From positions 45,747-109,746 of the forward strand of contig DKVL01000063.1 of the NCBI GenBank assembly GCA_002491195.1: DNA of 64,000 bases, read 5' to 3'. Source of the DNA: Lachnospiraceae bacterium UBA7179 (GTDB lineage: Bacteria; Bacillota; Clostridia; Lachnospirales; Lachnospiraceae). Below the pieces are notes generated by a model. The model worked only from the letters and a program-made list of their open reading frames with translations, had not been told where the DNA came from and did not search any database. The position numbers were made by a program, and so were the translations under genes. Below, piece by piece: positions 19,231 through 27,944 of this stretch (its first letter is position 1; each line of letters begins with the position of its first letter).

Positions 19231-20733
19231 ATGAAAAAGATAATCAAATCAATCGGTGCCCTGGCGCTGGGAGCGGTGGTTCTTGCGACCTCTTCGATGA
19301 GCGTTACGGCTGAGGATAAGAGCTATACATATAATTATGACTACTGGGGCGATGTGCAGGACTCGCCGGATGCCTATACAGTGACAAATGTTTACACAGC
19401 GGAGGCGTTTGGTCTGGACCTTAATTTCCGCAGTCCCCAGGGAATGTTTGTCAAGGATAACATGATCTATATCTGCGATACAGGCAACAACCGGATCGTG
19501 CAGATTGAGAGGACTGGCACGGAGCAGTTTGAGGTGGTGCGTATCTTCGACAGTATCGAGGGGAATACGGATGTGAAAAGCCTCTCTGGACCGACCGATA
19601 TTGCCATTTCGGAAGAAGGGGATATCTTTATCAGCGACAATGGAAACGCGCGGATCGTGAAGGTGGACAGTGATCTGAATTATATTCTGCAGTTTGATCT
19701 GCCGGTGGATTCCACTGTCAGCGCAGACAGCACGTTTCAGCCTTCCAAGATTGTGATCGACACAGCGGGGCGTGTATACTGTATCGCGACGAGCATCAAT
19801 CAGGGTCTGTGCAAGTATGAGGCGGACGGCACATTCTCAGGGTTTGTCGGAGCTACGCCTGTTACGTTCAACTGGATGGATTATATCTGGAAGAAATTTG
19901 CGACACAGGAGCAGAGGGTGCGTATGACATCTTTTGTTCCTACGGCATATGACAATATTTATATCGACCACGAGGGTTTCATCTATGCCTGTGCAGGCGG
20001 TATGGATGAGAATGACCTGGACACTGGCGCTGCATCTGCAATCCGCAAGCTGAACCTGATGGGCAATGACATTCTGGTTCAGAATGGCGAGTATCCTGCA
20101 TACGGCGATTTGTACTGGGGCGAGGGTGGCGGTTATGAAGGTCCGTCGTACTTTACGGATGTGACGGTTTTTGAAAATGACATCTATGTGTGTCTTGACA
20201 AGAACCGCGGACGTCTCTTTGGATATGACGACCAGGGCAAGATGGTCTTCTGTTTTGGCGGCAACGGCAATATGGACGGGTATTTCAGGCAGCCGGTCGC
20301 GATCGAGCACATGGGGCACGACCTGCTGGTGCTGGATACACTGGATTGCAGCATTACGCTGTTTACCCCCACCGAGTTTGGCAGGCTGATCTACAGCGCG
20401 ATCGAGGACTTTGACGCAGGCAATTACGAGGCGTCAGGCGAGAGCTGGAAGAAGGTTATGGAGCTGGACGGCAACTATGACCTGGCGTACATCGGTATCG
20501 GACGTTCCTTGCTGCGGCAGGAAAAATACGAGGAGGCCATGGACTATTTTGAACTCAAGTATGATGACGAGAACTATTCCAGGGCATACAAGCAATATCG
20601 TAAAGAATGGGTGGAGGATCATATTGTCGCGATCGTCATAGTGATCCTGGCGGTGTTCCTGATTCCGATGTCCATTGGCAAGGTCAAGAGAATCAAGCAT
20701 GAGATTGATATCGCGGATATCTTCAGGGTTTAG
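19231..20733 (+). CDS. Secreted NHL-repeat/TPR protein with C-terminal membrane anchor
   Basis: About 500 residues. ATG 19231 is preferred over 19219 because the signal peptide (KKIIKSIGALALGAVVLATSS, cleaved near VTAED) then starts correctly and AGGTGG precedes it. The body is a beta-propeller with NHL-like repeats (SPQGMFVKDNMIYICDTGNN; PTDIAISEEGDIFISDNGNA). Residues about 385-450 form TPR-like helices (EDFDAGNYEASGESWKKVM; LAYIGIGRSLLRQEKYEEA). A transmembrane helix at about 463-483 and a short basic tail follow. It therefore sits on the outer face of the membrane. It probably binds glycan or assembles with the importer; no enzymatic motif is seen. Confidence 0.75.
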   Translation: MKKIIKSIGALALGAVVLATSSMSVTAEDKSYTYNYDYWGDVQDSPDAYTVTNVYTAEAFGLDLNFRSPQGMFVKDNMIYICDTGNNRIVQIERTGTEQFEVVRIFDSIEGNTDVKSLSGPTDIAISEEGDIFISDNGNARIVKVDSDLNYILQFDLPVDSTVSADSTFQPSKIVIDTAGRVYCIATSINQGLCKYEADGTFSGFVGATPVTFNWMDYIWKKFATQEQRVRMTSFVPTAYDNIYIDHEGFIYACAGGMDENDLDTGAASAIRKLNLMGNDILVQNGEYPAYGDLYWGEGGGYEGPSYFTDVTVFENDIYVCLDKNRGRLFGYDDQGKMVFCFGGNGNMDGYFRQPVAIEHMGHDLLVLDTLDCSITLFTPTEFGRLIYSAIEDFDAGNYEASGESWKKVMELDGNYDLAYIGIGRSLLRQEKYEEAMDYFELKYDDENYSRAYKQYRKEWVEDHIVAIVIVILAVFLIPMSIGKVKRIKHEIDIADIFRV

Positions 20734-20749
20734 ATAGATGGAGGTTGGT

Positions 20750-21406
20750 ATGATAGCTGCATTGAAAAATAAAAATACTTATCTGAAATATATAGACAGC
20801 CTGCGGTTTGCACTGTACTGTATCACGCACCCATTGGACGGTTTCTGGGATCTCACGCACGAAAAGCGCGGGACGTATGCTGCGGCAAACACGATTTTGT
20901 TTCTGACCCTGCTTGTGAGGGTGATGAAGCTGCGCTATACCAGTTTCATTTTCCTGACAGTGTACTGGGAGGGGATCAATATCTTTCTGTATATTGCCAG
21001 CGTGGCATTCCCGCTTGCCATGTTTGTGGTCGGGAACTGGGGGCTGACGACTCTGTTCGACGGCAAGGGGCGGCTTGGCCAGGTGTATATGGCAAGCTGC
21101 TATGCACTGACACCGTATCCGCTGATCCAGTTTCCACTGATGATTTTCAGCAATTTCGTCACGGTGGACGAGAGGGAGTTTTATACAGTGATTAGTGCGC
21201 TCTCTCTGTTGTGGGCGGCCATGCTGTTCATTGCTGCCATGGGACAGATCCACGAGTTTGGATTTGGAAAGAATCTGTTGTTTATGGTTGCCAGCCTGTT
21301 TGCAATGCTGGTGATCGTGTTTATCCTGCTGTTGTTCTTCAGCATGATTTCACAGGGTGTTGCGTACTTTATTTCCATTGGGAAGGAGATTATGTTCCGA
21401 CTATAG
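20750..21406 (+). CDS. YIP1-family polytopic membrane protein
   Basis: A 218-residue integral membrane protein with about five or six hydrophobic helices. The central region (GQVYMASCYALTPYPLIQFPLM) matches the Yip1 domain seen in many bacterial membrane proteins of unknown function. GGAGGT at 20740-20745 selects ATG 20750 over the in-frame ATG 20738. It sits between the NHL/TPR protein and the DUF5696 protein in the same direction. This suggests a membrane scaffold or a channel-associated role in the sugar uptake system; that role is inference. Confidence 0.7.
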   Translation: MIAALKNKNTYLKYIDSLRFALYCITHPLDGFWDLTHEKRGTYAAANTILFLTLLVRVMKLRYTSFIFLTVYWEGINIFLYIASVAFPLAMFVVGNWGLTTLFDGKGRLGQVYMASCYALTPYPLIQFPLMIFSNFVTVDEREFYTVISALSLLWAAMLFIAAMGQIHEFGFGKNLLFMVASLFAMLVIVFILLLFFSMISQGVAYFISIGKEIMFRL

Positions 21407-21457
21407 CGAGGCAGGAATCGAGAGAAAATCTGCCGTGATGGAAGGATGGGAGTGACC

Positions 21458-24028
21458 ATGAAGAAAGATAAATCAGAATTGATGGGGAAGCTGAAAAGTC
21501 TGGCTGTCCCCGTGATCATAACAGCTGTTGTGCTGGTGGCAATCGTTGTGATTGTCAATTTCAAAGGTACGACAGAACAGACAGAGGGGATGACCGTTTA
21601 CAGCTATGACGGATCCGAGGATTCAATCATACTGGAAAACGATAAGCTCAGGCTTACCATGGATCCCACGACGACACAATTTACGCTGGAGGTGAAGGAG
21701 ACAGGCAAGGTATGGTATTCGAATCCTCCGGAAGCGGAGACAGATCCTGTGGCAGTCGCGTCATACAAAGGAAGGCTTCAGTCCACCCTGCTTATGACTT
21801 ACAGTATTGCCACTGGTCTGCAGACTACCTATGACAGCTTTACCTACGGTGTTACAAACGGTATGTACAATATTGAGCAGGGTGATGATTACGTCAAGGT
21901 CAACTATTCCCTTGGCAATGTGGAGAAGGAATACCTGATTCCTCCTGTCTGCACAGTGGCAGGCATGGAACAGTGGTTTGACAAACTGGAGACAAATGAT
22001 TCCAGCTTTATCAAGCGCTACTACAAGAAATATGATATCAATAAACTGGGAAAAGACGATGACAGGGATGCTCTTGTTGCCGCTTACCCGTCATTGGAGA
22101 ACGAGCCGCTGTATGTGTTGAGGGACACGGCCAAGGGCGCTGTTACCCAGAAACTGGAGCAGATCTTTGAGAAAGCAGGATATACGGCGGACGACCTGGC
22201 GGCGGATAAGCAGCTGAGCACGCAGCTTGCCAGCAAGGATACGTTCGTTTTCGACGCAAGTATCATTTATAAGCTGGACGGCGGGGATCTGGTGGTGCAA
22301 ATGCCGCTGAGCGATCTGGAATACAGTGAAGCGACCCCAATCTATACTCTGGTTCCGCTTCCGTATTTTGGCGCGGGTGGTTCTGAGGATGAAGGCTATC
22401 TGCTTGTGCCTGAGGGCGGCGGCGCGCTGATCAATTTTAACAACAACAAGCTCTCACAGGCATCCTATTATGCGAATTTATACGGCTGGGATATGGCATT
22501 GTCCAGGGATGCCGTGGTGCATGACACAAGAGCATACTTCAATGTGTTTGGAATTGCCAACGGCGATGACTCCTTTATCTGTATGCTGGAGGAGGGCGCA
22601 CCGTATGTATCCGTGCAGGCGGATATCGCCGGACACGGCAGCAGTTATAATTTTGTAAATTCATGTTATACGATCAGCCCGTCCGAGCTGTATCAGGTAG
22701 GTGATCTGAACAGCCAGAATGTGTATAAGTTCTTGGAAACACTGCCTGATGAGACTCTGACACAGCGCTACCGTTTCGTGGACAGCAGCAGCTATGTGGA
22801 TATGGCAAAGACGTATCAGGGCTATCTGAAGGATCAGTATGGGGATTATTTCACAGAGAACAGCGATGAAGCAACTCCCGTGGTGCTGGAGATTGTGGGA
22901 GCTGTAGATAAGGTCAGACAGATTTTGGGTGTTCCTGTTTCCCGCCCTTTAAAACTGACAAAATACAGCGAGGCGGAGGATATGATCCAACAGCTTGCAT
23001 CGGAGGGCATGGGTAATATTTCAGTGAAATATACAGGCTGGTGCAACGGCGGCGTCAATCAGAAGATTCTCAGCAAGGCAAAGACGATCAGCGCACTGGG
23101 CAGCAAGAAGGATTTGCAGTCTCTGGGAACTGCGGCAAAGGAGCTTGGCGTGGATCTCTATCTGGAAGGTGTGACGCATTACGAGTATGACAGTGGGCTT
23201 TCTGACGGGTTCTTTTCCTTCACGGATGCAGCAAGGTTTCTGTCCAAGGAGCGTGCCGAACTGTTTGTCTACAGTGATGTGACGTATGCCGCGAGGGAGG
23301 GTGTTGACAGCTATTATCTGCTTCACCCAAGCGTAATCGAGGAAAACGCTGAGGTTCTTGCCAAGGCGGCGGGGCAGTACAGCGCGAACGTGGCATTCCG
23401 TGATATGGGAAAGGATCTCTCTTCCGATTATTATCTGAAGAACTTCGTGAGCAGACAGCAGGCGATGGATTCCCATGCGCAGATACTTAGGGAGATTAGT
23501 GACGACAACAAGAAGGTTATGATTAATATGGGTAATGATTACGCCCTTCCCTATGCGGATATTGTGACAAACATGGATCTGTCAGGCAGCGGGTATACCA
23601 TTATCGATGAAGAGATTCCATTTTACCAGCTTGCCATACATGGTTATGTCAATTATGTCGGAGCACCGTTAAATACTTGCGGCAATGAGGAAAAGGAACT
23701 GTTGGAGTCTGCGGAGTACGGTGCGGGTCTCTCCTTCTCGCTGATGCGCGAGACGGCGTTTGCCCTGCAGAAGACCCTTTATACAGAGTACTATGCATCT
23801 GATTTTGCTGCATGGCATGACAGGATGATGGAAATATACAACAGATATAACAGCGAGATGGGGCATGTATTTGATCAGCAGATGACAGGGCATGAGAAGC
23901 TCGATGACAATGTTTCCTGCACTGTATACGAGGATGGCACAAAAGTTTATGTCAATTATGGCTTCACGGATACAGTGACATCGGATGGTGTAAAGGTTCC
24001 CGCCAGAGATTATTTGGTAGTCCGTTAA
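21458..24028 (+). CDS. DUF5696 family membrane-anchored ectoprotein
   Basis: An 856-residue protein with one N-terminal membrane helix (about residues 14-35) and a very large extracellular part. The sequence resembles the DUF5696 family often found beside sugar ABC transporters in Clostridia and Bacilli: IILENDKLRLTMDP, TGKVWYSNPP, LPYFGAGG, LVPEGGGALINF. The C-terminal half (NISVKYTGWCNGGVNQK, LYLEGVTHYEYDSG, PFYQLAIHGYVNYVG) has the look of a TIM-barrel glycosidase-like fold, so a glycan-binding or hydrolytic role is possible. GGGAG five bases upstream selects ATG 21458. It ends just before the second permease pair. Confidence 0.7.
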   Translation: MKKDKSELMGKLKSLAVPVIITAVVLVAIVVIVNFKGTTEQTEGMTVYSYDGSEDSIILENDKLRLTMDPTTTQFTLEVKETGKVWYSNPPEAETDPVAVASYKGRLQSTLLMTYSIATGLQTTYDSFTYGVTNGMYNIEQGDDYVKVNYSLGNVEKEYLIPPVCTVAGMEQWFDKLETNDSSFIKRYYKKYDINKLGKDDDRDALVAAYPSLENEPLYVLRDTAKGAVTQKLEQIFEKAGYTADDLAADKQLSTQLASKDTFVFDASIIYKLDGGDLVVQMPLSDLEYSEATPIYTLVPLPYFGAGGSEDEGYLLVPEGGGALINFNNNKLSQASYYANLYGWDMALSRDAVVHDTRAYFNVFGIANGDDSFICMLEEGAPYVSVQADIAGHGSSYNFVNSCYTISPSELYQVGDLNSQNVYKFLETLPDETLTQRYRFVDSSSYVDMAKTYQGYLKDQYGDYFTENSDEATPVVLEIVGAVDKVRQILGVPVSRPLKLTKYSEAEDMIQQLASEGMGNISVKYTGWCNGGVNQKILSKAKTISALGSKKDLQSLGTAAKELGVDLYLEGVTHYEYDSGLSDGFFSFTDAARFLSKERAELFVYSDVTYAAREGVDSYYLLHPSVIEENAEVLAKAAGQYSANVAFRDMGKDLSSDYYLKNFVSRQQAMDSHAQILREISDDNKKVMINMGNDYALPYADIVTNMDLSGSGYTIIDEEIPFYQLAIHGYVNYVGAPLNTCGNEEKELLESAEYGAGLSFSLMRETAFALQKTLYTEYYASDFAAWHDRMMEIYNRYNSEMGHVFDQQMTGHEKLDDNVSCTVYEDGTKVYVNYGFTDTVTSDGVKVPARDYLVVR

Positions 24029-24035
24029 TGTCAAA

Positions 24036-24062
24036 TCCGCCAAAGACACTGTTTTTGGCGGA
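24036..24062 (+). promoter_or_regulatory. Intercistronic stem-loop without T-run
   Basis: A perfect 9-bp stem (TCCGCCAAA paired with TTTGGCGGA, 9-base loop) starts 7 bp after the DUF5696 stop. It lacks a poly-T tail, so it may be an RNA-processing or transcript-stability element separating the expression levels of the upstream accessory genes from the downstream importer. Confidence 0.5.
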
Positions 24063-24097
24063 ATATGGCATAAAAGTTTTTAGAAAGGAATGTGGTT

Positions 24098-25009
24098 ATG
24101 AAAAGACAGAAAACGAAATTGGCAGGCCTTCAGAAACGGAAAGCCATCTCGGGGTACCTGTTTATAGCTCCGTTTATTATCGGTTTTTTGGCATTTATGG
24201 TAAAACCGCTGTTCCAGTCCCTGTACATGAGCTTTAGTGATGTGCAGCTGGGAGCAGGGGAGTTTAAGAACGTATGGAAAGGGCTGGACAATTACAATTA
24301 TGCTTTCCGGGTGGATGCTAACTTTGTCAGGCTGCTCACGGAGGAGCTTTCCAGAATGGCAATTTATTCCGTGGCGATCATGGTATTCAGTTTCTTTGTG
24401 GCACTGGTGCTGAACCAGAAATTTAAGGGCAGGGCGCTGGTTCGTTCTGTGTTCTTCCTGCCGGTAATACTGGCTTCCGGTGTGATGCTCAAGCTGGATT
24501 CCGACAATGCTCTGATGGCGGCTGTTGCCCAGACTGTGGAGGTGAACGCGGGCGGTACGGCGGGTATCACGGATGCGCTCCAGAATATTCTGCGGACGAC
24601 CGGTGTGGGTGTGCGGGCTTTCGAGACGCTGTTTGAGATTATTGAAAATATTTATGATGTGGCGATCTCGTCTGGGATCCAGATCATTATTTTCTTGTCG
24701 GGACTGCAGACGATTTCAACCAGTATGTACGAGGCAGCGGACATCGAAGGCTGTACCAAGTGGGAGAGTCTCTGGAAGATCACGTTTCCCATGGTCAGTT
24801 CCCTGTTCCTTGTAAATTGGATCTATACGGTTGTGGATTTCTGTATGAGATCAGACAATGAAGTGATTGAAAAGATTACGACATATATGAATGTAAACCT
24901 GAACTATGGGCTGGCTTCCGCAATGGCGTGGACATATTTTGTGCTGGTCATGGCAATTATCGGAGTAAGTTCGATCATCATCTCGAAGGGGGTTTACTAC
25001 TATGAGTAA
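24098..25009 (+). CDS. Sugar ABC importer permease (second system, UgpA type)
   Basis: About 303 residues, six hydrophobic helices, coupling loop SMYEAADIEGCTKWESLWKITFPM. ATG 24098 is preferred over GTG 24092 because AAAGGAA (24084-24090) gives a normal spacing. A longer than usual extracytoplasmic segment (about residues 135-175) separates helices. It overlaps the next permease by 8 bp. As for the first importer, no ATPase gene is present nearby. Confidence 0.9.
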   Translation: MKRQKTKLAGLQKRKAISGYLFIAPFIIGFLAFMVKPLFQSLYMSFSDVQLGAGEFKNVWKGLDNYNYAFRVDANFVRLLTEELSRMAIYSVAIMVFSFFVALVLNQKFKGRALVRSVFFLPVILASGVMLKLDSDNALMAAVAQTVEVNAGGTAGITDALQNILRTTGVGVRAFETLFEIIENIYDVAISSGIQIIIFLSGLQTISTSMYEAADIEGCTKWESLWKITFPMVSSLFLVNWIYTVVDFCMRSDNEVIEKITTYMNVNLNYGLASAMAWTYFVLVMAIIGVSSIIISKGVYYYE

Positions 25010-26021
25010 GGTAAAGAGTAAGGTGAATACAGGGAAATACACAAACTTCTGGGAGAGAAACCGGAAATCCGGCGGCTATCTCCTGCGCAGAACCGTGATG
25101 GGATACGGTGTCAGCATCTGTCGGGCGATATTGCTCTTTGGACTATGTTTCTTGATTCTGCAGCCCCTGTTGAACAAGATTTCAGTGAGCTTTATGACCG
25201 AGGGCGATCTGTATGATCCGATCGTGATCTCCATTCCCATGCACTTTACTACGGAGAATTACCGTCTGGCGGCAGGGCTTATGGAGTATGCAAAGAGCCT
25301 GTTCAACTCGCTGGCAGTTGCGCTGACGATCTCTGTGGTTCAGGTGGCAATGTGCACCCTGGTGGGATACGGTTTTGCGAGATTCCAGTTTCCGTTAAAG
25401 CGCTTTTGGTTTGCCTGCGTGATGGTGGTCATACTGATTCCTCCCCAGGTCATTTCCACTTCGCTGCACCTGCATTTCCGGTATTTTGATGTGCTGGGAA
25501 TCAAGCAGATGCTGACGGGATCCCCCATAAACCTGCGCGGTTCCGTAATCCCCTATTACATGATGTCATTCGGATGCATGGGGTTGAAGAACGGATTGTA
25601 TATCTACATGATACGGCAGTTTTTCCGCAATATTCCAAAGGAGATCGAGGAGGCCGCCTATGTGGACGGCTGCGGCACACTTAGGACATTTGTCCGTATC
25701 ATGGTGCCGGATGCAAAGCCGATCCTTACGTCCTGTTTCCTGTTTGCTTTTGTATGGCAGTGGACAGACGGTTTTTATTCCAGCATGTTCCTGGGCAAGG
25801 TCAGCCTTTTGAGCATTAAGCTCAAACAGCTTCCGGATACGTTTGGCGGCTATATGGCGAGGATTACCGGCTCATCGAGCTCGGCAGGAGTTTCCGTCCC
25901 CTACACCAACTGCATGCTGGCAACGGGTACACTGATGGTCATCGTGCCGCTGATCATCCTGTATCTGTATGCGCAGAAGGGGTTTGTGGAGAGCCTGAGC
26001 AGCAGCGGTATCAAGATGTGA
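25002..26021 (+). CDS. Sugar ABC importer permease (second system, MalG type)
   Basis: A 339-residue permease with a basic N-terminus, six helices, and the coupling loop KEIEEAAYVDGCGTLRTFVRIMVP. AAGGGGG about nine bases before ATG 25002, inside the end of the upstream gene, indicates coupled translation. Together with the preceding permease and the lipoprotein at 26180 it makes a second complete carbohydrate importer lacking only its ATPase. Confidence 0.91.
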   Translation: MSKVKSKVNTGKYTNFWERNRKSGGYLLRRTVMGYGVSICRAILLFGLCFLILQPLLNKISVSFMTEGDLYDPIVISIPMHFTTENYRLAAGLMEYAKSLFNSLAVALTISVVQVAMCTLVGYGFARFQFPLKRFWFACVMVVILIPPQVISTSLHLHFRYFDVLGIKQMLTGSPINLRGSVIPYYMMSFGCMGLKNGLYIYMIRQFFRNIPKEIEEAAYVDGCGTLRTFVRIMVPDAKPILTSCFLFAFVWQWTDGFYSSMFLGKVSLLSIKLKQLPDTFGGYMARITGSSSSAGVSVPYTNCMLATGTLMVIVPLIILYLYAQKGFVESLSSSGIKM

Positions 26022-26104
26022 TGCATATTAATGATGGTATAGGTTTCTGCTGTCTGTGTCCGCTTTAGAATGTAGGCAGTTGGGAGTTTATATAAAATGA
26101 AACA

Positions 26105-26157
26105 GCGTGCGGTCAATGCTTCACGCACAAATTTGTGCCTGCATACCGATTTGCAGG
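26105..26157 (+). promoter_or_regulatory. Leader with three consecutive small hairpins
   Basis: Three short inverted repeats follow one another before the binding-protein gene: GCGTG/CACGC (26105-26126), the perfect 14-bp palindrome at 26125-26138 (GCACAA-ATTTGTGC), and CCTGCA/TGCAGG (26138-26157). The gap between permease and binding protein is 158 bp, much longer than elsewhere in the locus. Such leaders commonly stabilise mRNA of highly expressed binding proteins. That function is inferred. Confidence 0.4.
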
Positions 26158-26179
26158 TGCAGCAGGAATGGAGGATAAT

Positions 26180-27760
26180 ATGAAAAGAAAAATGTTGAAC
26201 AGAATGATGGCGGCTTCGATCGCGGTGATCATGACAGTTGGTATGACTGGCTGCGGCGGAAATGCAGACCAACCGGCAGACAATACCCAGACCGGTGGGG
26301 ATACCCAGACCAGTGCCGGAGAACAGACGGGCGGCGAGACAAAGACAGAGGCTGCTGATCAGGGCAGCAGCCAAGAGCAGAGCACAGCTGCGGAAGATGA
26401 TGGGATGCCAGAGGTGAGGATTGATCCCAATACAGGCGAACCCTTTGATTTAGGAGGCATGGAGATTATCATTGCAGACTGGTGGACAGGCGAGCCGGAG
26501 GAGCCTAAGACGGATTTCCAGGCGGCGCAGAGAGAATATCAGGAGTGGGTTCAGGAGACATACAACTTTACAATGGTTCAGAAGAACTATGCCGGCTGGG
26601 GCTGGGGTGAAGGCTCGATCGGCGAGGCGTTTGTGCAGGCTGCTACATCGGGAAGCGATGAGAATGTCATCTATGTGCTGACAAACTCCGCGGCAACGGC
26701 GGCTGATGTAAGTCAGGGGCTGATGTATGATTTGACAAAGCTGGACGGCGATGTGATCGATCTCTCCGCAGATAAGTGGCAGATGAACGGCGAGGTAAAT
26801 AGCTGGAAGGTAGGCGATTCCGTATACTGCTTCTATACGGGTCCTTCCGAGCCAAGAGGAGGACTGTATTTCAACAAGACCGTGCTCAAGGATGCTGGCA
26901 TCGATCCGGAGACGATTTACGATATGCAGGCAGACGGTACATGGACCTGGGATGCATGGGTTGACATCATGAAGGAGGTACAGAGGGATACGGACAATGA
27001 TGGCCAGAATGATGTATATGGCTGCGTGCAGAACAACGGCGGTATGATCTATATGTGCGTTCGTTCGAACGGCGGCGAGCTTGTCACCAAGAACAGTGAC
27101 GGTACATTCACACTGACAGCGGATAGTGATGCGGTGAAGGAAGGCCTGCATTTTGCCATTGACACAGTTACCAACAATTATTTCCTGAATTACAGCAACG
27201 AGGCAGGTGACAACTGGGAGGATTATAAGAACCTCTTTATGAGCGGCAAGGCGGCTTTCATGTATGACGACGCATACTGTGCATATGAGGGCGGCTGGCT
27301 GACAGGCCAGAATCCTGTGGAAGTAAACGGCGTAAAGCTGGATCAGAGTGTTGATTATGGATATGTCATGTTCCCGAAGGGACCGAAAGGAGACAATGTG
27401 ACCAATAAGAACAATAACTTATATTGTCTGCCTGCTTCTTACAGTGATGAGAAGGCAAGGCTGCTGATGTTTGCTTATGACGTTTGGTCAGAGGATGTTC
27501 CGGGTTATGAGGGCTACTATGCACTGCTTGATAACCTTTACGGCGGCATGAAGGATACACGATCTGTAGACGAGACCATCGATATGATGACAACAAGGGG
27601 TGTTGACGACTGGCACTTGATCGTTCCGAATTTCAATCCGGATGATGATTTCCTGTGGAAGCTGAGCGTAGGTGCTGACGTTGATGCGATTTTGGAGCAG
27701 AACCTGCCGGCATGGCAGACAGCTGTGGATGAGTTCAATGCTTCACTGAAGAAAGAATGA
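26180..27760 (+). CDS. Sugar ABC transporter substrate-binding lipoprotein
   Basis: A 526-residue lipoprotein: the N-terminal signal ends in a lipobox with C25 (GMTGC), followed by a Gln/Thr/Ala/Glu-rich linker to about residue 75 and a family-1-type solute-binding fold (MEIIIADWWTGEPEEPKTDF; PRGGLYFNKTVLKDAGID; TWTWDAWVDIMKEVQRDTDNDG). GGAGGA directly upstream selects ATG 26180 over the longer frame. It follows the second permease pair and is followed by a terminator-like hairpin. It probably delivers oligosaccharides to that pair; the ligand cannot be read from sequence. Confidence 0.92.
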   Translation: MKRKMLNRMMAASIAVIMTVGMTGCGGNADQPADNTQTGGDTQTSAGEQTGGETKTEAADQGSSQEQSTAAEDDGMPEVRIDPNTGEPFDLGGMEIIIADWWTGEPEEPKTDFQAAQREYQEWVQETYNFTMVQKNYAGWGWGEGSIGEAFVQAATSGSDENVIYVLTNSAATAADVSQGLMYDLTKLDGDVIDLSADKWQMNGEVNSWKVGDSVYCFYTGPSEPRGGLYFNKTVLKDAGIDPETIYDMQADGTWTWDAWVDIMKEVQRDTDNDGQNDVYGCVQNNGGMIYMCVRSNGGELVTKNSDGTFTLTADSDAVKEGLHFAIDTVTNNYFLNYSNEAGDNWEDYKNLFMSGKAAFMYDDAYCAYEGGWLTGQNPVEVNGVKLDQSVDYGYVMFPKGPKGDNVTNKNNNLYCLPASYSDEKARLLMFAYDVWSEDVPGYEGYYALLDNLYGGMKDTRSVDETIDMMTTRGVDDWHLIVPNFNPDDDFLWKLSVGADVDAILEQNLPAWQTAVDEFNASLKKE

Positions 27761-27803
27761 TGGCGGTCAGACTCAAAAGAAATGAATAGATGACAGTGAA
27801 CAA

Positions 27804-27844
27804 CTATGGGGATGGTGTTTTCCGGGCGCTATCCCCATTTTGTA
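27804..27844 (+). terminator. Terminator-like hairpin after binding-protein gene
   Basis: An 8-bp perfect stem (ATGGGGAT at 27806-27813 with ATCCCCAT at 27831-27838) followed by TTTTGT. It lies 45 bp after the stop and should end, or partly end, the importer transcript. Confidence 0.65.
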
Positions 27845-27881
27845 AAATGATCTCTGTCTGAATGATATAGACATGGATAGA

Positions 27882-27913
27882 CTGCCTGTCGCGAAACAAT
27901 TTCGCATGGGCAG
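27882..27913 (+). other. Stem-loop upstream of the U32-like gene pair
   Basis: An inverted repeat (CTGCC...GCGAAA, loop CAA, TTTCGC...GGCAG) with an internal mismatch lies about 30 bp before the next gene's start. It could be an operator or a leader hairpin; no T-run follows. Confidence 0.35.
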
Positions 27914-27944
27914 ATGAAAATGACATAAAGGAAAGGGTGAAAAG

